A stretch of 64,000 bases of DNA from CAWCKS01 sp963796195 (GCA_963796195.1 CAWCKS010000009.1:1-64000); one strand, 5' to 3'. Shown: positions 1 through 8,674, counted from the stretch's first letter. The notes: generated by a model from the letters alone, not told the origin. Numbers and translations: made by a program.

Positions 1-392
1 GCGGCTCGGTGACGACGAGAATGGCAATGTCCCATCCCGGGTGCGTCCGGTGCCTCACAGTATCGGAACAGCTTGAGCTACGATTTCACTATCCTCTTGC
101 TGCAGGTGGCAGCGGCATGGGCTTGTCCGCTTGCGGGTATGGAGACGGAGCGCCACCATCCCGTCAATGCCAAGCCGCTCTCGCGGTGGCGCTTCGAGCC
201 AGCATTGACAGGATGTCGTCGCCCCGGTGGTAGCTTATCAAGCAGACCAGGGAGGATTGGAGGCGCGATTGCGCTCTCATCTCAGAATGGGAGTGAAAGC
301 AGCGCGGGGTTCAAAACGGATTACATTTTCGATTGCGTCGACTGATCCATTGGAGTAGTATCCTTTATGGCTCGAAAGTTCCGATTAGCGTC
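1..392. other. Left-edge stretch without a recognisable gene
   Basis: Only short frames occur here and none resembles a known family or has a convincing ribosome binding site. It probably includes the promoter region of the toxin-antitoxin pair that follows. Confidence 0.4.
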
Positions 393-721
393 GTGGAAAC
401 GCCGGAATTTTTGTCAGCCACCCACAAGCTCATGAATGATGAGGAACGGATACTCTGGTGGATTATCTCGCCTACAACCCAACGGCTGGCGATCTCATCC
501 CAGGAACGGGTGGCGTGCGGAAGCTGCGGTGGGGATTGGAAGGCCGGGGCAAGCGCGGCGGCGCGCGGGTGATCTACTTCCACCATGACGCCGGCATACC
601 GCTCTTTGCGCTGACCGCCTTCGCCAAGAACCAGCGGGCGGACTTGAGCCAGAAGGATCGCAACGACTTCCGGCAGTTGACGACGCTGCTGGTCGAAACG
701 TTCAAGAGGAGAACACGATGA
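393..721 (+). pseudogene. RelE/HigB-type toxin, frameshifted
   Basis: This is the toxin half of a type II toxin-antitoxin pair; related toxins are ribosome-dependent mRNA interferases. The N-terminal part (VVETPEFLSATHKLMNDEE) is read from a likely GTG at 393. The rest, with the family-typical GDLIPGTGGVRKLRW and RGGARVIYF, is read in another frame. Adding one base at about 447-449 joins both halves into a protein of about 110 residues, the usual length. Its stop overlaps the antitoxin start in an ATGA. Either the toxin is dead or one base is missing from the sequence. The family call is firm; the exact start is not. Confidence 0.7.
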
Positions 722-1014
722 GCAAGGTTGCCGACAGCATCCGGCGCGGCCTCGAAGAAGCGGTCGCCTATGCCGAGGGCAAGGCGGACAAGCGCGCCTA
801 TCGCATCCATGTGCCGAAGAAGATCGACGTGAAAGCGATCCGGACACGCCTGGACATGACGCAGGAAGAGTTTGCCGGACGGTTCGGATTCAGCGTCAAC
901 ACGCTGCGCCATTGGGAACAAGGTTCGCGACAGCCCGAAGGACCTACTCGCGCCTATCTTCTTGTGATCGAACGCGCGCCCAAGGCCGTTCAGAAGGCTT
1001 TGCAAGCCGCGTGA
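718..1014 (+). CDS. HigA/NadS-type helix-turn-helix antitoxin
   Basis: A 98-residue protein with an N-terminal segment that probably binds the toxin and a C-terminal Cro/C1-type helix-turn-helix at about residues 40-85 (TRLDMTQEEFAGRFGFSVNTL, then LRHWEQGSRQPEG). It should neutralise the upstream RelE/HigB-like toxin and repress the shared promoter. The start overlaps the toxin stop by four bases, which implies translational coupling. The frame is intact although the toxin is not. Confidence 0.82.
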   Translation: MSKVADSIRRGLEEAVAYAEGKADKRAYRIHVPKKIDVKAIRTRLDMTQEEFAGRFGFSVNTLRHWEQGSRQPEGPTRAYLLVIERAPKAVQKALQAA

Positions 1015-1155
1015 AGCGTTTTCGCGACGTACGCAAGAACCGCCGATCGCGAGCATTTTTACGCCACAGCACGACGAAGGGATTTTTGGTCTTCTCATCC
1101 TGATTTTGCCGCCGCTTGATGCCCGTTTGACTTGGGCAGAAGAGCGAGCGACTGC

Positions 1156-1336
1156 ATGGCGGATGATACGAAGTCCGGGCCGGACGACATCATACCGGCC
1201 AACAACAATCAAGGCCCGGAGAGCGGACCGGAGCGCGAGGCGTGGAAGCGGGTGGATCGTGTGGCGCTGACGCTGGCCGCATCATCGGTCGCCGCATGGC
1301 GCGAGAAGATTTCGAGGCGCTCGTCGCCGCAAAGGA
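1156..1336 (+). pseudogene. Small conserved acidic protein, frameshifted
   Basis: The frame opens with MADDTKSGPDD at an ATG at 1156 and runs to VDRVALTLA. The rest of the family pattern (RIIGRRMAREDFEALVAAKD) continues one frame over. One missing base after about 1278 explains the break. Short proteins of this kind are familiar from Bradyrhizobium genomes; no function is known to me. The natural C-terminus appears to be lost at about 1336, where a different coding fragment begins. Confidence 0.4.
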
Positions 1337-1342
1337 CTGTCT

Positions 1343-1440
1343 GCAGCCGAGATTGGGCGCGAGCTTAGTAGGTCGACGAGTGCCGTTCGCAAACGGGCCA
1401 AAAGACTTCAGGTGAGGCTTGCCACTGAAGCGCAGGCCTC
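1343..1440 (+). pseudogene. Fragment of a SANT/GcrA-like DNA-binding protein
   Basis: A frame without a start reads AAEIGRELSRSTSAVRKRAK and onward, which resembles the recognition helix of short GcrA-like or SANT-like helix-turn-helix proteins. It is fused without spacing to the remnant upstream. It is most likely a leftover piece and not an expressed gene. Confidence 0.3.
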
Positions 1441-1691
1441 TAGGGTTATCAGGCATCAGCGATCGTCTTCCGAGAGTAGCTCTACAATTTTCAAGATCGG
1501 CGGCCGCGTTCACCTGTCCGCATTGCGGCGCAGTCGCCACCGAGAATGCTGGACACGCCCGGTACGGTGGTGAGCACATCAAGATGCCGAACAGCGTGGG
1601 TGTGGTGTTCGATCGGCGCCGATCGATAGTGGTGTTGCATAAGAGCTACCTCGAGGCGATCGAAGTCGAAACCGAAGCCAAGTCGCAATAA
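1419..1691 (+). CDS. Hypothetical small protein with one CxxC pair
   Basis: A 90-residue frame whose second half (FTCPHCGAVATEN, then HIKMPNSVGVVFDRRRSIVV) has the look of a small zinc-ribbon-like protein. Its stop overlaps the ATG of the next short gene. The first 30 residues look random, so the true start may be internal. I do not recognise the family. Confidence is low because the area is full of remnants. Confidence 0.3.
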   Translation: MPLKRRPLGLSGISDRLPRVALQFSRSAAAFTCPHCGAVATENAGHARYGGEHIKMPNSVGVVFDRRRSIVVLHKSYLEAIEVETEAKSQ

Positions 1692-1914
1692 TGCGTTATC
1701 CCAGAAAACCTTGGACCCTTGAAGACGATGCCGAACTCAGGCACCTAGCCGAACGCGGAATCGATCGCATCGAGGTTGCTCGCCTCCTGAAGCGTTAGTT
1801 GGTGCGGTCGAGGTGCGAGCGAGTACGCTTGGCATCAGGATGGCAACTGCTACGTCGCGAACGAGCGAACAAGCTGGAAGGGGCGGTAAGGCGCTTCATG
1901 TCGCAGATGGGTAG
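1691..1914 (+). pseudogene. Small GcrA/SANT-like DNA-binding protein, frameshifted
   Basis: From the ATG at 1691 the frame reads MRYPRKPWTLEDDAELRHLA up to VARLLKR and then meets a stop. One frame over, the family pattern continues as LVGAVEVRASTLGIRMATAT and ends at 1914. One missing base at about 1794-1796 restores a protein of about 75 residues. Such proteins have a single helix-turn-helix of the type WT-EDDA-LR-L-E. Their targets are unknown. Confidence 0.5.
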
Positions 1915-2105
1915 TCAATCTCGACCAAACGGCATGCTCGCGCCGAAGTCCGCTTTGCCCCCCGAACTCGGACATTGCTCGATGCTGTCCCGCAATTTCT
2001 CAACCATGCTGCCGAGTTGCGTGAGCTGAATGCGCGTCGGTCTTGTGGCGCAAAGCTGACGCATGTCCCGCGCCAGCCGCGGCTGGGCGGCATCCTGCAC
2101 TCGAT

Positions 2106-3235
2106 CTAGCGCAAGCTGGTGTGGAGTTGAGGCAGTCGTCTCGGCCCCGAGCTAGCCGCCGCCAATTCCTTTCGTGAGCGATACGTCTTCAAGACGTCTT
2201 TGGCGGTCTCAATGCTGAGACGATCAAACGCCTTCTTCATATCGTCCAGGTCGTGGGCGACAATCCGATGGTTCGGCGCGCCAAGGAACAGCAAGGCCAT
2301 GGTGGTTGGCCACGACAGCTCGAGGGCCCTGGCCAAAATCAACATCACGTCTTGGTTGTTTTCAATCAGCGCTCGTTCTACCAGATAAACTGGCAGTGTG
2401 CACAAAAGGGACAGTGCGACCGTCGTTTCGTCGATCTTATAGGACATGGCGTAGTCCCGAATTTCGTTTTCGCCGAGCTGGCCGTACCGGTGCAAAGCCG
2501 CTACGGCCTTCGTCGCTGCGAAGTAGGACTTCGACGCTGGGCCGAACTTTGCATGAACGGTGCCTTCGACGTCGGTGACCACGGTCCGAATTCGTTGACT
2601 AGCTCAGGGCGTTCCCGTTGCAGCTTTTGTCGGACTTCATCGGAAGCTTTTGCGATAAGCTGCTGAAAAACATGTCGGGGAATGTCCCTACGTACCCCGA
2701 GGTGTTCAGCAAGGATGGAATCATTCTCGGAACGTTGGGTCAAACGCAAGAAGCCGAACTCGGAAAAACGCGCCCCTTGGTTTGCAGCCACGGAACGCGC
2801 GACCCCCTGGTCGCCGCGTACGACGAGCACGTCTGTAACAGCTTCGACAAGCGACTTACGCTGCGAGATGGCGAGAAGGTGCTGTTGACTCTTCGAGTTG
2901 GCATTGGCCACCAACGATTTGGTATCAAGCCGCTCTGATTGCCGCAGCACTGGGCCCGCGACCTCGATCGAATCGTCAAACGCGAGCGTGTTGATTACCT
3001 TAATGGGTGCGTGATCGATTGCGGCCAGCCGCTTGCTGAGTTGAGCGCGAGCTGCAACCTCGATCTCTTCGGCAAGCCGGCCTATCACCTCGCCAAAGAT
3101 CCAGATTTGATCCTCTGAATACCGACCCGAGATCAACAGATCGGTTGCGTGCCACAATGCCCTTTCCCGGCTCTCGGCAGACCCCCGGGAGAGGGCCTCG
3201 TCCAATTCTCGCAGCAGTGATCCAGCTTCAATCAT
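2106..3235 (-). pseudogene. DUF2336 family protein, frameshifted
   Basis: Two frames add up to a typical DUF2336 protein of about 375 residues. The first part is read from 3235 (MIEAGSLLRELDEAL onward) to about ERPELVNEF. The second continues with VVTDVEGTVHAKFGPASKSY to the stop at 2106. One missing base near 2589-2591 explains the split. DUF2336 proteins are helical alphaproteobacterial proteins of unknown function; one family member, KidO-neighbouring in some genomes, has been tied to signalling, but nothing here shows a role. The gene stands alone, convergent with nothing obvious. Confidence 0.72.
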
Positions 3236-3270
3236 CTCTCTAAACTTTCAAGCGATGGAGGCGAATGGTC

Positions 3271-3618
3271 CTAATCCTTTGCGCTTTGATCAGAGCTTGG
3301 CATTTTTCGCCTTGCAGCTTGAAGCAACTCATGGACTTCACGCAGCTTGTCTTCGAACTGCTGTTTCAGGCTGGCGTCTGATATCAGCTGCATAGCGGTG
3401 TGCGCGTGGGACAACGCGAGGGCAGTGACGAATATCGCGCCGGTGAGATCGTGATTGGCATCACCGATCTTCAATCGACTCAGCTTCGACGTGAGGTCAG
3501 ATAGCTGCGCGTCAACGTATGCCGCATCGATCGATCGTGTCGGTTGCGGAAGAGCAGGTTTCCTCGCTTCTGGAAAGCTTAAATCTGTGCCATGTGCCAG
3601 CTCCGCGCTAAAGTGCAC
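3271..3618 (-). CDS. Hypothetical protein, 115 residues
   Basis: An intact frame 35 bases upstream of and on the same strand as the DUF2336 gene, so the two may be cotranscribed. The middle (SDLTSKLSRLKIGDANHDLT) and the C-terminal part (KQQFEDKLREVHELLQAARR) look helical and may form coiled coils. There is no signal peptide or membrane helix. I do not recognise the family. Confidence 0.5.
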   Translation of the reverse strand: MHFSAELAHGTDLSFPEARKPALPQPTRSIDAAYVDAQLSDLTSKLSRLKIGDANHDLTGAIFVTALALSHAHTAMQLISDASLKQQFEDKLREVHELLQAARRKMPSSDQSAKD

Positions 3619-4172
3619 ACGCTGTTACAGCCGCCGGCCTTTGCCCGCTGCCAACGGCAGCCATACGGCTGCTAGTCGGGTTTCAAAATCACAAGCAGGA
3701 TGGGCGCCTTGAACTCCACGCTCGGTTCAATTCCCGCGTGCACAGTCCGCTGAATTGTTTTCTGCTTTCTTAAATTCGGACTCCCGCGACTGCCTCTTCT
3801 TTGGACAGAGACGGGGTCGCGGCGCTAATCCGTTCGGCAAAGGAATTGATGGATCGACGCCGCTGAGGTAGAATAACGTAACGTCTCGTTAACCCAACTC
3901 GGGCGAGGAATGTCGAACTGCATCCTGCAGTGCAGCGGCGAAAGCGTACCGCCCGTGGCACCCCCGTCCCGATTTAGCCAGCGGCGGGTTCGTTTCGCCA
4001 CTTCAGCGAGCTAGGTTTGCTTTGGCCGCCGTCGGCCTTACCGAATTTCGACTGACACCCGAGCCCGACGGATACGAGATATTCCGCGAATACGGATTGG
4101 TTGCGCGGTCCTGAGCCGCTAGCGTTCTGGAGCGAGTAATCTCGTATTCTTCCTACTGAACCACCATCTTTG
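3619..4172. other. Intergenic stretch without a supported gene
   Basis: About 550 bases with only short frames on both strands. Nothing resembles a known protein or RNA. The right end runs into a strong hairpin at 4173. Confidence 0.4.
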
Positions 4173-4209
4173 TGCCCCGGCTTGCTCCCCCTTGCCGGGG
4201 CATTTTTTT
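4173..4209 (+). terminator. Rho-independent terminator
   Basis: An 8-bp perfect stem, TGCCCCGG with CCGGGGCA, is followed by seven T on the plus strand. No gene on the plus strand lies directly upstream, so it may end an unrecognised short transcript. Confidence 0.6.
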
Positions 4210-4441
4210 GCGGCAAGCCGGAGCGCTGACGGCGCTGTTCTGCGCTCTACGTTTCAGATTTTCCTTTGAGACATGGAACCCGAACGTCGATTGTTGCTTT
4301 TCAGAGTCCGGCGTTGAATTAGTGCGCCGAACCGCGTACCGCGTACCGGGCCCGATCCATCTGCGGATGGCCCCCTATCTCGACGGTCGGGCCGACGACC
4401 AACTGAGAGACTGCAGTTCCTTCAAGGGCGAGGAATTTCAG

Positions 4442-4642
4442 ATGTCAGAGACTGCAACCAATCCAGCGATACCGGCAATCCCAATCCGCTACTGCCCGCA
4501 CTGCATGCATCGTCCCATGATCGTGATGGACGCGCTTCCGTGCATGCGAGCCCGCGATGGCGTGGAGCTCAGGTTTTGTTGCTCTAATTGCGGGACCAGC
4601 GAACGAGTAATCGTCAAGCCTGCGCAAGACGATCTTAGTTAG
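4442..4642 (+). CDS. Small zinc-ribbon-like protein
   Basis: A 66-residue protein from the ATG at 4442, preceded by the purine-rich GGGCGAGGAA. It has two pairs of metal-binding type residues, CPHC followed by CCSNC at about residues 21 and 50, which suggests a small zinc ribbon. A longer frame exists upstream but its sequence looks random. No partner or function is evident. Confidence 0.55.
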   Translation: MSETATNPAIPAIPIRYCPHCMHRPMIVMDALPCMRARDGVELRFCCSNCGTSERVIVKPAQDDLS

Positions 4643-4900
4643 GCGCTCATTTCCGTTTCCTGCGACAGTCACTTCGGCAGCAAGTCGCTCACCATGTGCG
4701 CGCGCGCTGTCGTCAAAGGCTCGCGCCAATCGACTGCGGCGGCGAGTTGGTCTGTTATTCGGCGTGCAATTTTCGCTCTCTCTGTCGGGCCGCTGACGTA
4801 TCGAGATTGATCTGCGGCGTCGTTGTTCTAAATCCCGACTGCGATCGCGTTGGTGATCTGATTCGCTCAGGGGGTGATTGGCGAGTACGCGGCGTTGACG

Positions 4901-5158
4901 TTATTTTTCCTTGACGAAGGCGACGCCGATGAAGCTGGCGTGATGCCAGATCTTCTTGCATTTTCGGATCGTGCGAAAATTGTCGAAAGAGAAATCGAAT
5001 TCATCGCCCAATAGTTCACCCAATCTGCCAACGTCTAAGCGAGCGCCCTGATCGGTCAGGTCGAGAACATCGCAGTGAAACAGCTTGTATTCACCAATTG
5101 GCAAGACGCTTCCCGAAGCGTCGACCCGAGTCCTACCAATTGCGCGGCGCTCACGCAT
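4901..5158 (-). CDS. Short PilZ-domain protein
   Basis: A protein of about 85 residues consisting of a single PilZ-like domain. It starts with MRERRAIGRTRVDASG, matching the RxxxR c-di-GMP-binding element, followed by a CDVLDLTDQGARL segment that corresponds to the usual D-S-x-x-G signature with an altered serine. The internal ATG at 5158 is preferred because the residues before it are unlike PilZ. Single-domain PilZ proteins are usually c-di-GMP effectors. A second one lies at 20,788. Confidence 0.62.
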   Translation of the reverse strand: MRERRAIGRTRVDASGSVLPIGEYKLFHCDVLDLTDQGARLDVGRLGELLGDEFDFSFDNFRTIRKCKKIWHHASFIGVAFVKEK

Positions 5159-5271
5159 GACGTTTTGCCTTGGGTGATGATTTGTCTTTAGCGCCCTCGC
5201 AGGGTGGAGCCCCATTGTTGAGCTAAATCGCAACCAAGCTTTGCGATCAATTGCCTTGACGTCGTCCTGCG

Positions 5272-5397
5272 GTATTTACGATTGATTAACCAGACTCGCC
5301 AACCTTCGCGGCGTTGCACTGCTTTCTGGCTGCAGCACACGAGCGGAACCGCCGTTGGTCACCCCCTGCCAAACAGACCAACGGCGGTTGTCTTTGC
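5272..5397 (+). ncRNA. Candidate small RNA ending in a strong hairpin
   Basis: This stretch shares with 20,275-20,388 a leader (GATTAACCAGACTCG here), a central TTCTGG-C-TGCAGC block and a terminal hairpin CCGCCGTTGGTC / GACCAACGGCGG followed by TGTCTTTGCG. Conservation of the leader and hairpin, with drift between them, is what a small RNA with an intrinsic terminator would show. A repeat element is the main alternative. Strand follows the T-rich tail. Confidence 0.4.
5347..5395 (+). terminator. Terminator-like hairpin of the candidate small RNA
   Basis: A 14-bp perfect stem, AACCGCCGTTGGTC paired with GACCAACGGCGGTT, has a 15-base loop and a T-rich tail. Nearly the same stem recurs at 7087 and 20,341. 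Confidence 0.6.
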
Positions 5398-5407
5398 GAG
5401 GCCGGCG

Positions 5408-5521
5408 ATGGATACGAACAGGTCGGGTTGGATGATAGTCGATGGTATGCTGCTTGCAGCAGTTATCATCCTCTGCGCCGTGTTGACTATTGATGCGCTG
5501 GTGTTGGCATACGCGTCCTAG
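5408..5521 (+). CDS. Very small single-span membrane protein
   Basis: A 37-residue frame, MDTNRSGWMIVDGML and onward, with one hydrophobic helix over about residues 12-34 (LLAAVIILCAVLTIDALVL). It begins 13 bases after the hairpin at 5347. Small one-helix proteins of this type recur in this window at 20,129, 24,723 and 34,440. The function is unknown. Confidence 0.4.
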   Translation: MDTNRSGWMIVDGMLLAAVIILCAVLTIDALVLAYAS

Positions 5522-5570
5522 GCTGACGTATCACGTTGTCGTTTGCGTGGTCGTCGCCTACGCGGAGGGG

Positions 5571-5700
5571 TCAACGGTTGGGTTCGGTCACCGTCCGGCC
5601 GCCCTCCGCGACAACTGCCATTGGACCTGATGGGATACCAAGCTGCGACAGGATCCGTTTCAGCTCTTCGATCGGATCGATTGCAAATTCCTCGTCTCAT
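5571..5700 (-). pseudogene. Small protein, frameshifted at its start
   Basis: The ATG at 5700 overlaps the stop of the upstream microgene. After MRR the plausible frame (EFAIDPIEELKRILSQLGIP, then GPMAVVAEGG) lies one base over, ending at 5571. One extra base in the GAGG at about 5691 explains it. The sequence looks like a real small helical protein, but I do not know the family. Confidence 0.35.
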
Positions 5701-5795
5701 AAGTCAGGCGAGTTCTCGGCGCCCTTGTCGGTGAGGATCACGTAGGCGCCTGACGCGTGGATCGTGATGGCGTCATCGCAGGCTGGCTGGTTCAA
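5697..5795 (-). CDS. Possible 32-residue microprotein
   Basis: From a TTG at 5795 the frame reads MNQPACDDAITIHASGAYVI to ENSPDL. It overlaps the end of the 155-residue gene upstream, and its stop overlaps the next start in an ATGA. Such chained overlaps suggest a translationally coupled set of three. Support is compositional only. Confidence 0.3.
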   Translation of the reverse strand: MNQPACDDAITIHASGAYVILTDKGAENSPDL

Positions 5796-6240
5796 CCGTC
5801 GTCTCGGCGTCCGCGGTATCGGCATGGATAGCCTCCCTGATCAGCCGCTCCGTCGTCTGCTCAAAATAAAGCCAGAGGTCCGTGTGCAGGTCGGAAAACT
5901 GCCGCCACACCACGGTCTCGAAAAAGTGTCGCGGCGCCCTGACCATAATCGTCGTCGAGCGCTGTCGCGGGTATCGGAACGGCCGAACGCCATAACGCCG
6001 GCACAAGGCGATGAACAACCGGACCGACCATTGGTCTGGCAAACTGAACTTCATCTCGATGGGAGGATCGCGACGGCTGGCCTCCTCGAGCTTGGCCTTC
6101 AGCCGCTCTGCTGCGGCTTCGGCGGCGTCGCGTTCTCCTGCGGTGGTCGCGCCGAAATATAGCGCCTCCACCTTCTTTAGCCGCTCACGAAGCTGGTCTT
6201 CGATCAACATGCCATCGCTCTTCGAAAGAAACGAGGCCAT
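5773..6240 (-). CDS. Conserved hypothetical protein, 155 residues
   Basis: An intact frame from the ATG at 6240, with GGTGAG as a fitting ribosome binding site; a GTG at 6249 is the alternative. The N-terminal half is charged and helical (QLRERLKKVEALYFGATTAG, then ERDAAEAAAERLKAKLEEA). The rest is a compact globular part (KFSLPDQWSVRLFIALCRRY). No signal peptide or membrane helix is visible. I recognise it only as a hypothetical protein of the Bradyrhizobium type. It heads a probable run of overlapping small genes on the minus strand. Confidence 0.55.
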   Translation of the reverse strand: MASFLSKSDGMLIEDQLRERLKKVEALYFGATTAGERDAAEAAAERLKAKLEEASRRDPPIEMKFSLPDQWSVRLFIALCRRYGVRPFRYPRQRSTTIMVRAPRHFFETVVWRQFSDLHTDLWLYFEQTTERLIREAIHADTADAETTVEPASLR

Positions 6241-6484
6241 CGTGCTCACCGACCGTCAATAGCGGAAAACTCGACGTCCACACATCATTGCAGCGTGGCA
6301 GGCCCATACCCCGTACCGGTTGCCGTCAAAAGCAAGGGTCTCCGCGGCCTTGGGCGGATGCTTACCTTGTGGGTAAACACACAATCGACCAAAGCCGCGA
6401 CCGGGTAGCGCGATCGGCTAGATCGCGCGATCGCTGATCGGCTACCTTGAAATTGCGCTCGAAGCGGAGCGCCGTTCGAAAGCC

Positions 6485-6730
6485 TCAATGTGATCGCTTG
6501 TGATACGTGTAGTTAGGCAGAGGCACCTTCAGCACTTCAAGCCCCGTTGGCGTGATCCTGATTTGACCGCGTCCGTGCTGCACGCGGCGCTCGATCCAGC
6601 CGAAGCCGACCATACGATCCAGCAGCCTCTCGCCCGCCGGCACACCCAACTGCCAGATCGACTTCCACTCGCCCGACTTCAGGTGCTGCATCACCTGACG
6701 ATCTCGCATCTTTGGAAGTTGGGTCGTCAT
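6485..6730 (-). CDS. Small winged-helix-like protein
   Basis: An 81-residue protein, MTTQLPKMRDRQVMQHLKSG and onward. The pattern RQVMQHLKSGEWKSIWQLG, GERLLDRMVGFGWIERR and RITPTGLEVLK matches a compact winged helix-turn-helix. A paralogue is at 17,030 and a broken third copy at 26,924. It could bind DNA; no target is evident. Confidence 0.55.
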   Translation of the reverse strand: MTTQLPKMRDRQVMQHLKSGEWKSIWQLGVPAGERLLDRMVGFGWIERRVQHGRGQIRITPTGLEVLKVPLPNYTYHKRSH

Positions 6731-6851
6731 TTCCCTTCGCCTTCAGTATCGAATCATGCTGTGCGCGAGGGATTATCTTAAAGGCAAACCCGCGCGTTGC
6801 CGAGCGGTGAAGTCGCGGGCGCTTAGATCGCGCCAACATGCACATGTTGCG

Positions 6852-6956
6852 CGAGACTACACGGCGGCCTACCAGCGCATGATTGAGGACACCCACATGT
6901 CCTGGGCGCCTTGGCGCATCGTCCCTGCATCGCGCGCCGACGGCCAGGACGCCTAG
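6852..6956 (+). pseudogene. Possible remnant of a PPK2-type polyphosphate kinase
   Basis: The frame RDYTAAYQRMIEDTHMSWAP, followed by WRIVPASRADGQDA and a stop, resembles the conserved Y--AYE-MI--T-T--APW-V-PAD block near the C-terminus of PPK2 proteins. No other PPK2 segment is visible around it. Only about 35 residues support the call. Confidence 0.35.
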
Positions 6957-7086
6957 ATGGCGTTGGCCCCTTTCCGACAAATCCTTAAGCTTTAAATGGA
7001 GTGGTTCCTTTTGATGCAGACGGTTCTTTAATCGCCGTGCGTCATGGTGGTGTCGCCGCGCAAGCCTCCAATAGTGCGAAGGGGTG

Positions 7087-7124
7087 CCGCCGCTGGTTAG
7101 CGATCGCCAGCGGCGGTTTTCTTT
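7087..7124 (+). terminator. Terminator-like hairpin, same family as 5347 and 20,341
   Basis: CCGCCGCTGG pairs perfectly with CCAGCGGCGG across a 10-base loop and is followed by TTTTCTTT. The leader shared by the other two copies is missing here. Confidence 0.6.
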
Positions 7125-7212
7125 GAGAGCTCAGTTCGTCGCTGCCCCCTTCAACGGATTTTAGTGATGTCCGTTTCAGGGCTCGGCGTCCCGAGCTAAA
7201 GACGACTTCGCG

Positions 7213-7449
7213 ATGATCTGGACCAGCGACGAGTTCGGCGCGAACCGGATCGGTCGCATCCGGCTTGCGACGGAGCACAACTGGCGCGATGGCGAAACCT
7301 GGGAGTGGCGTATCAACCCGCCGGTGCCGGCCTGGGGACACGGCCTGGCGTGATCGCGGCAGACGGCGATGGCCGCGTTGCGCCGGATGTTCGAACGCTT
7401 CTGCCGCGAGACGACGGCGCGGCAGTGGCCCAACGCCATCACCACGTAG
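7213..7449 (+). pseudogene. Small conserved protein with an in-frame stop
   Basis: From the ATG at 7213 the frame reads MIWTSDEFGANRIGRIRLAT with WEWRINPPVPAWG, then a TGA at 7351-7353. The same frame continues with TAMAALRRMFERFCRETTAR and ends at 7449. Both halves fit one small-protein pattern known to me from Bradyrhizobium (a WEW core followed by a helical tail), so the TGA looks like a nonsense change. The alternative is two unrelated short frames. Confidence 0.4.
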
Positions 7450-7572
7450 CGGGTCGGCGAAGAGGCCTCAAGCGCATGAAGCGCCCGCTGCTCAACCGGT
7501 GCGGTCAACGACGTTTGACTTTATCTCCGCAGACGCTCTCCTTACGAGCCGCCGATAGGTAGCCTCAGGAAC

Positions 7573-7926
7573 CTAAGGCGTAAGCCATTCCGGTTTACGG
7601 GCTCCGCCGCGCACCCACTCACCCCAATCAACTAAGCCGGCGTTAAGCGCCACCTTCGCCCGCAAAGCATCAGGCCAGCGCCGCGCGCTAAAGCGATGTC
7701 GATTGTCCCAGATCTCCAGCCACAACAAGCGACCGTCGTCGAGGTGAACGATGCGAATCTCTTCGTTCCGCTTGATGACGCGCTGGGTCAATTTTGCCTC
7801 CTGAACGAGCAAGAATGCTCGGAGCCCTTGCGGCATTCCGTCAAGAAGCAAGTCGCTAAATAGGTGTCGGTTTTCGGAAACCTCCGGTGGGGTCGGCTGC
7901 GGGCTGCGGGGGTTGCAGTATCGCAC
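7573..7926 (-). CDS. Hypothetical protein, up to 117 residues
   Basis: An intact frame. The more convincing part starts at the internal ATG at 7836 (MPQGLRAFLLVQEAKLTQRV) and includes IRIVHLDDGRLLWLEIWDNR. The segment ending in GARKPEWLTP lacks low complexity. I do not recognise a family, and the first 30 residues may not be translated. Confidence 0.38.
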   Translation of the reverse strand: MRYCNPRSPQPTPPEVSENRHLFSDLLLDGMPQGLRAFLLVQEAKLTQRVIKRNEEIRIVHLDDGRLLWLEIWDNRHRFSARRWPDALRAKVALNAGLVDWGEWVRGGARKPEWLTP

Positions 7927-8045
7927 GTTGCGCAGGATCTATACGCGTGCGGAGAAAGTCACTGCAGCAGAGCGGGAAGTAGACAAAAGGGCAATGCTGG
8001 CGTGTTGCTTGTACCGCCCGACGTCTGCATTGCATCATTGAGAAA

Positions 8046-8076
8046 GGCGCTTCCGCCTCGGAGGCGCTTTTCTTTT
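8046..8076 (+). terminator. Rho-independent terminator
   Basis: GCGCTTCC pairs with GGAGGCGC (one G-U pair) around a five-base loop, followed by TTTTCTTTT. The gene it serves is not evident on the plus strand. Confidence 0.5.
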
Positions 8077-8263
8077 GCAACCGGGCGGCGCCGCAGGTTG
8101 GGCAGCACCGCAAAATTCTTTCGACCAATCTGCAAAACGAACCCAATTTCCAAAAAGTCAAAATATTTGAAATACTTGGGGTAAGGTACAGACGGGTTGT
8201 CGTTGGGCTTGGCACGCCGCAATCCTGTTGTCGGGCAAGCGGTTTGAGTTGTAGAAGTGGCTC

Positions 8264-8674
8264 ATGTTCGACAACCTATTTCGCTCGTTTCGGACCCGCT
8301 CGGCCGAGCGCGACACCGAGAGTGACGCCACTATCATCGAGAGCGTCGGCACCGCGATCCGTGATGCATTGGCAGCCTTCGAGAAGCAGCGCGAAGGGCT
8401 AGGCCGTCGCGTCAGCGAAGCGCAGATGCTGGCATCAGTGACGGTCGGCACGGCAACCGACGAGTACGTAACTCGGGAGCCGACGCAGGCTTCGGGTTTG
8501 GCATCCTATGAAGCTGAAATGCAGCGCGGACGCGAGCGCGTCATGACGTTGGAAAGCCACATCAATAATCTCAAGTTCCTGCGTGCCGCATTTGCGACCC
8601 GCTTCAGCGACTTCAACCGAAAAGAAGTGCAAGAGTTACAGGACGAGCGATCACGCGGCCCCGAAGCTTCATAA
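8264..8674 (+). CDS. Conserved hypothetical protein, 136 residues
   Basis: An intact frame starting MFDNLFRSFRTRSAERDTES. It is rich in charged residues and likely helical, with a possible coiled coil in the second half (EAEMQRGRERVMTLESHINN). No signal peptide or membrane helix is visible. It precedes the rml cluster by about 100 bases on the same strand but has no evident link to sugar metabolism. Confidence 0.5.
   Translation: MFDNLFRSFRTRSAERDTESDATIIESVGTAIRDALAAFEKQREGLGRRVSEAQMLASVTVGTATDEYVTREPTQASGLASYEAEMQRGRERVMTLESHINNLKFLRAAFATRFSDFNRKEVQELQDERSRGPEAS

Noticed and set aside
4100..4172. Possible tRNA ending in CCACCA
   Set aside because: No cloverleaf could be drawn: no T-arm or anticodon stem fits.
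3770..4216. Short minus-strand frames
   Set aside because: They look random and one runs through the terminator at 4173.
8140..8200. AT-rich stretch (AAATATTTGAAATACTTGG)
   Set aside because: Locally unusual base composition but no gene, repeat partner or clear promoter pattern.
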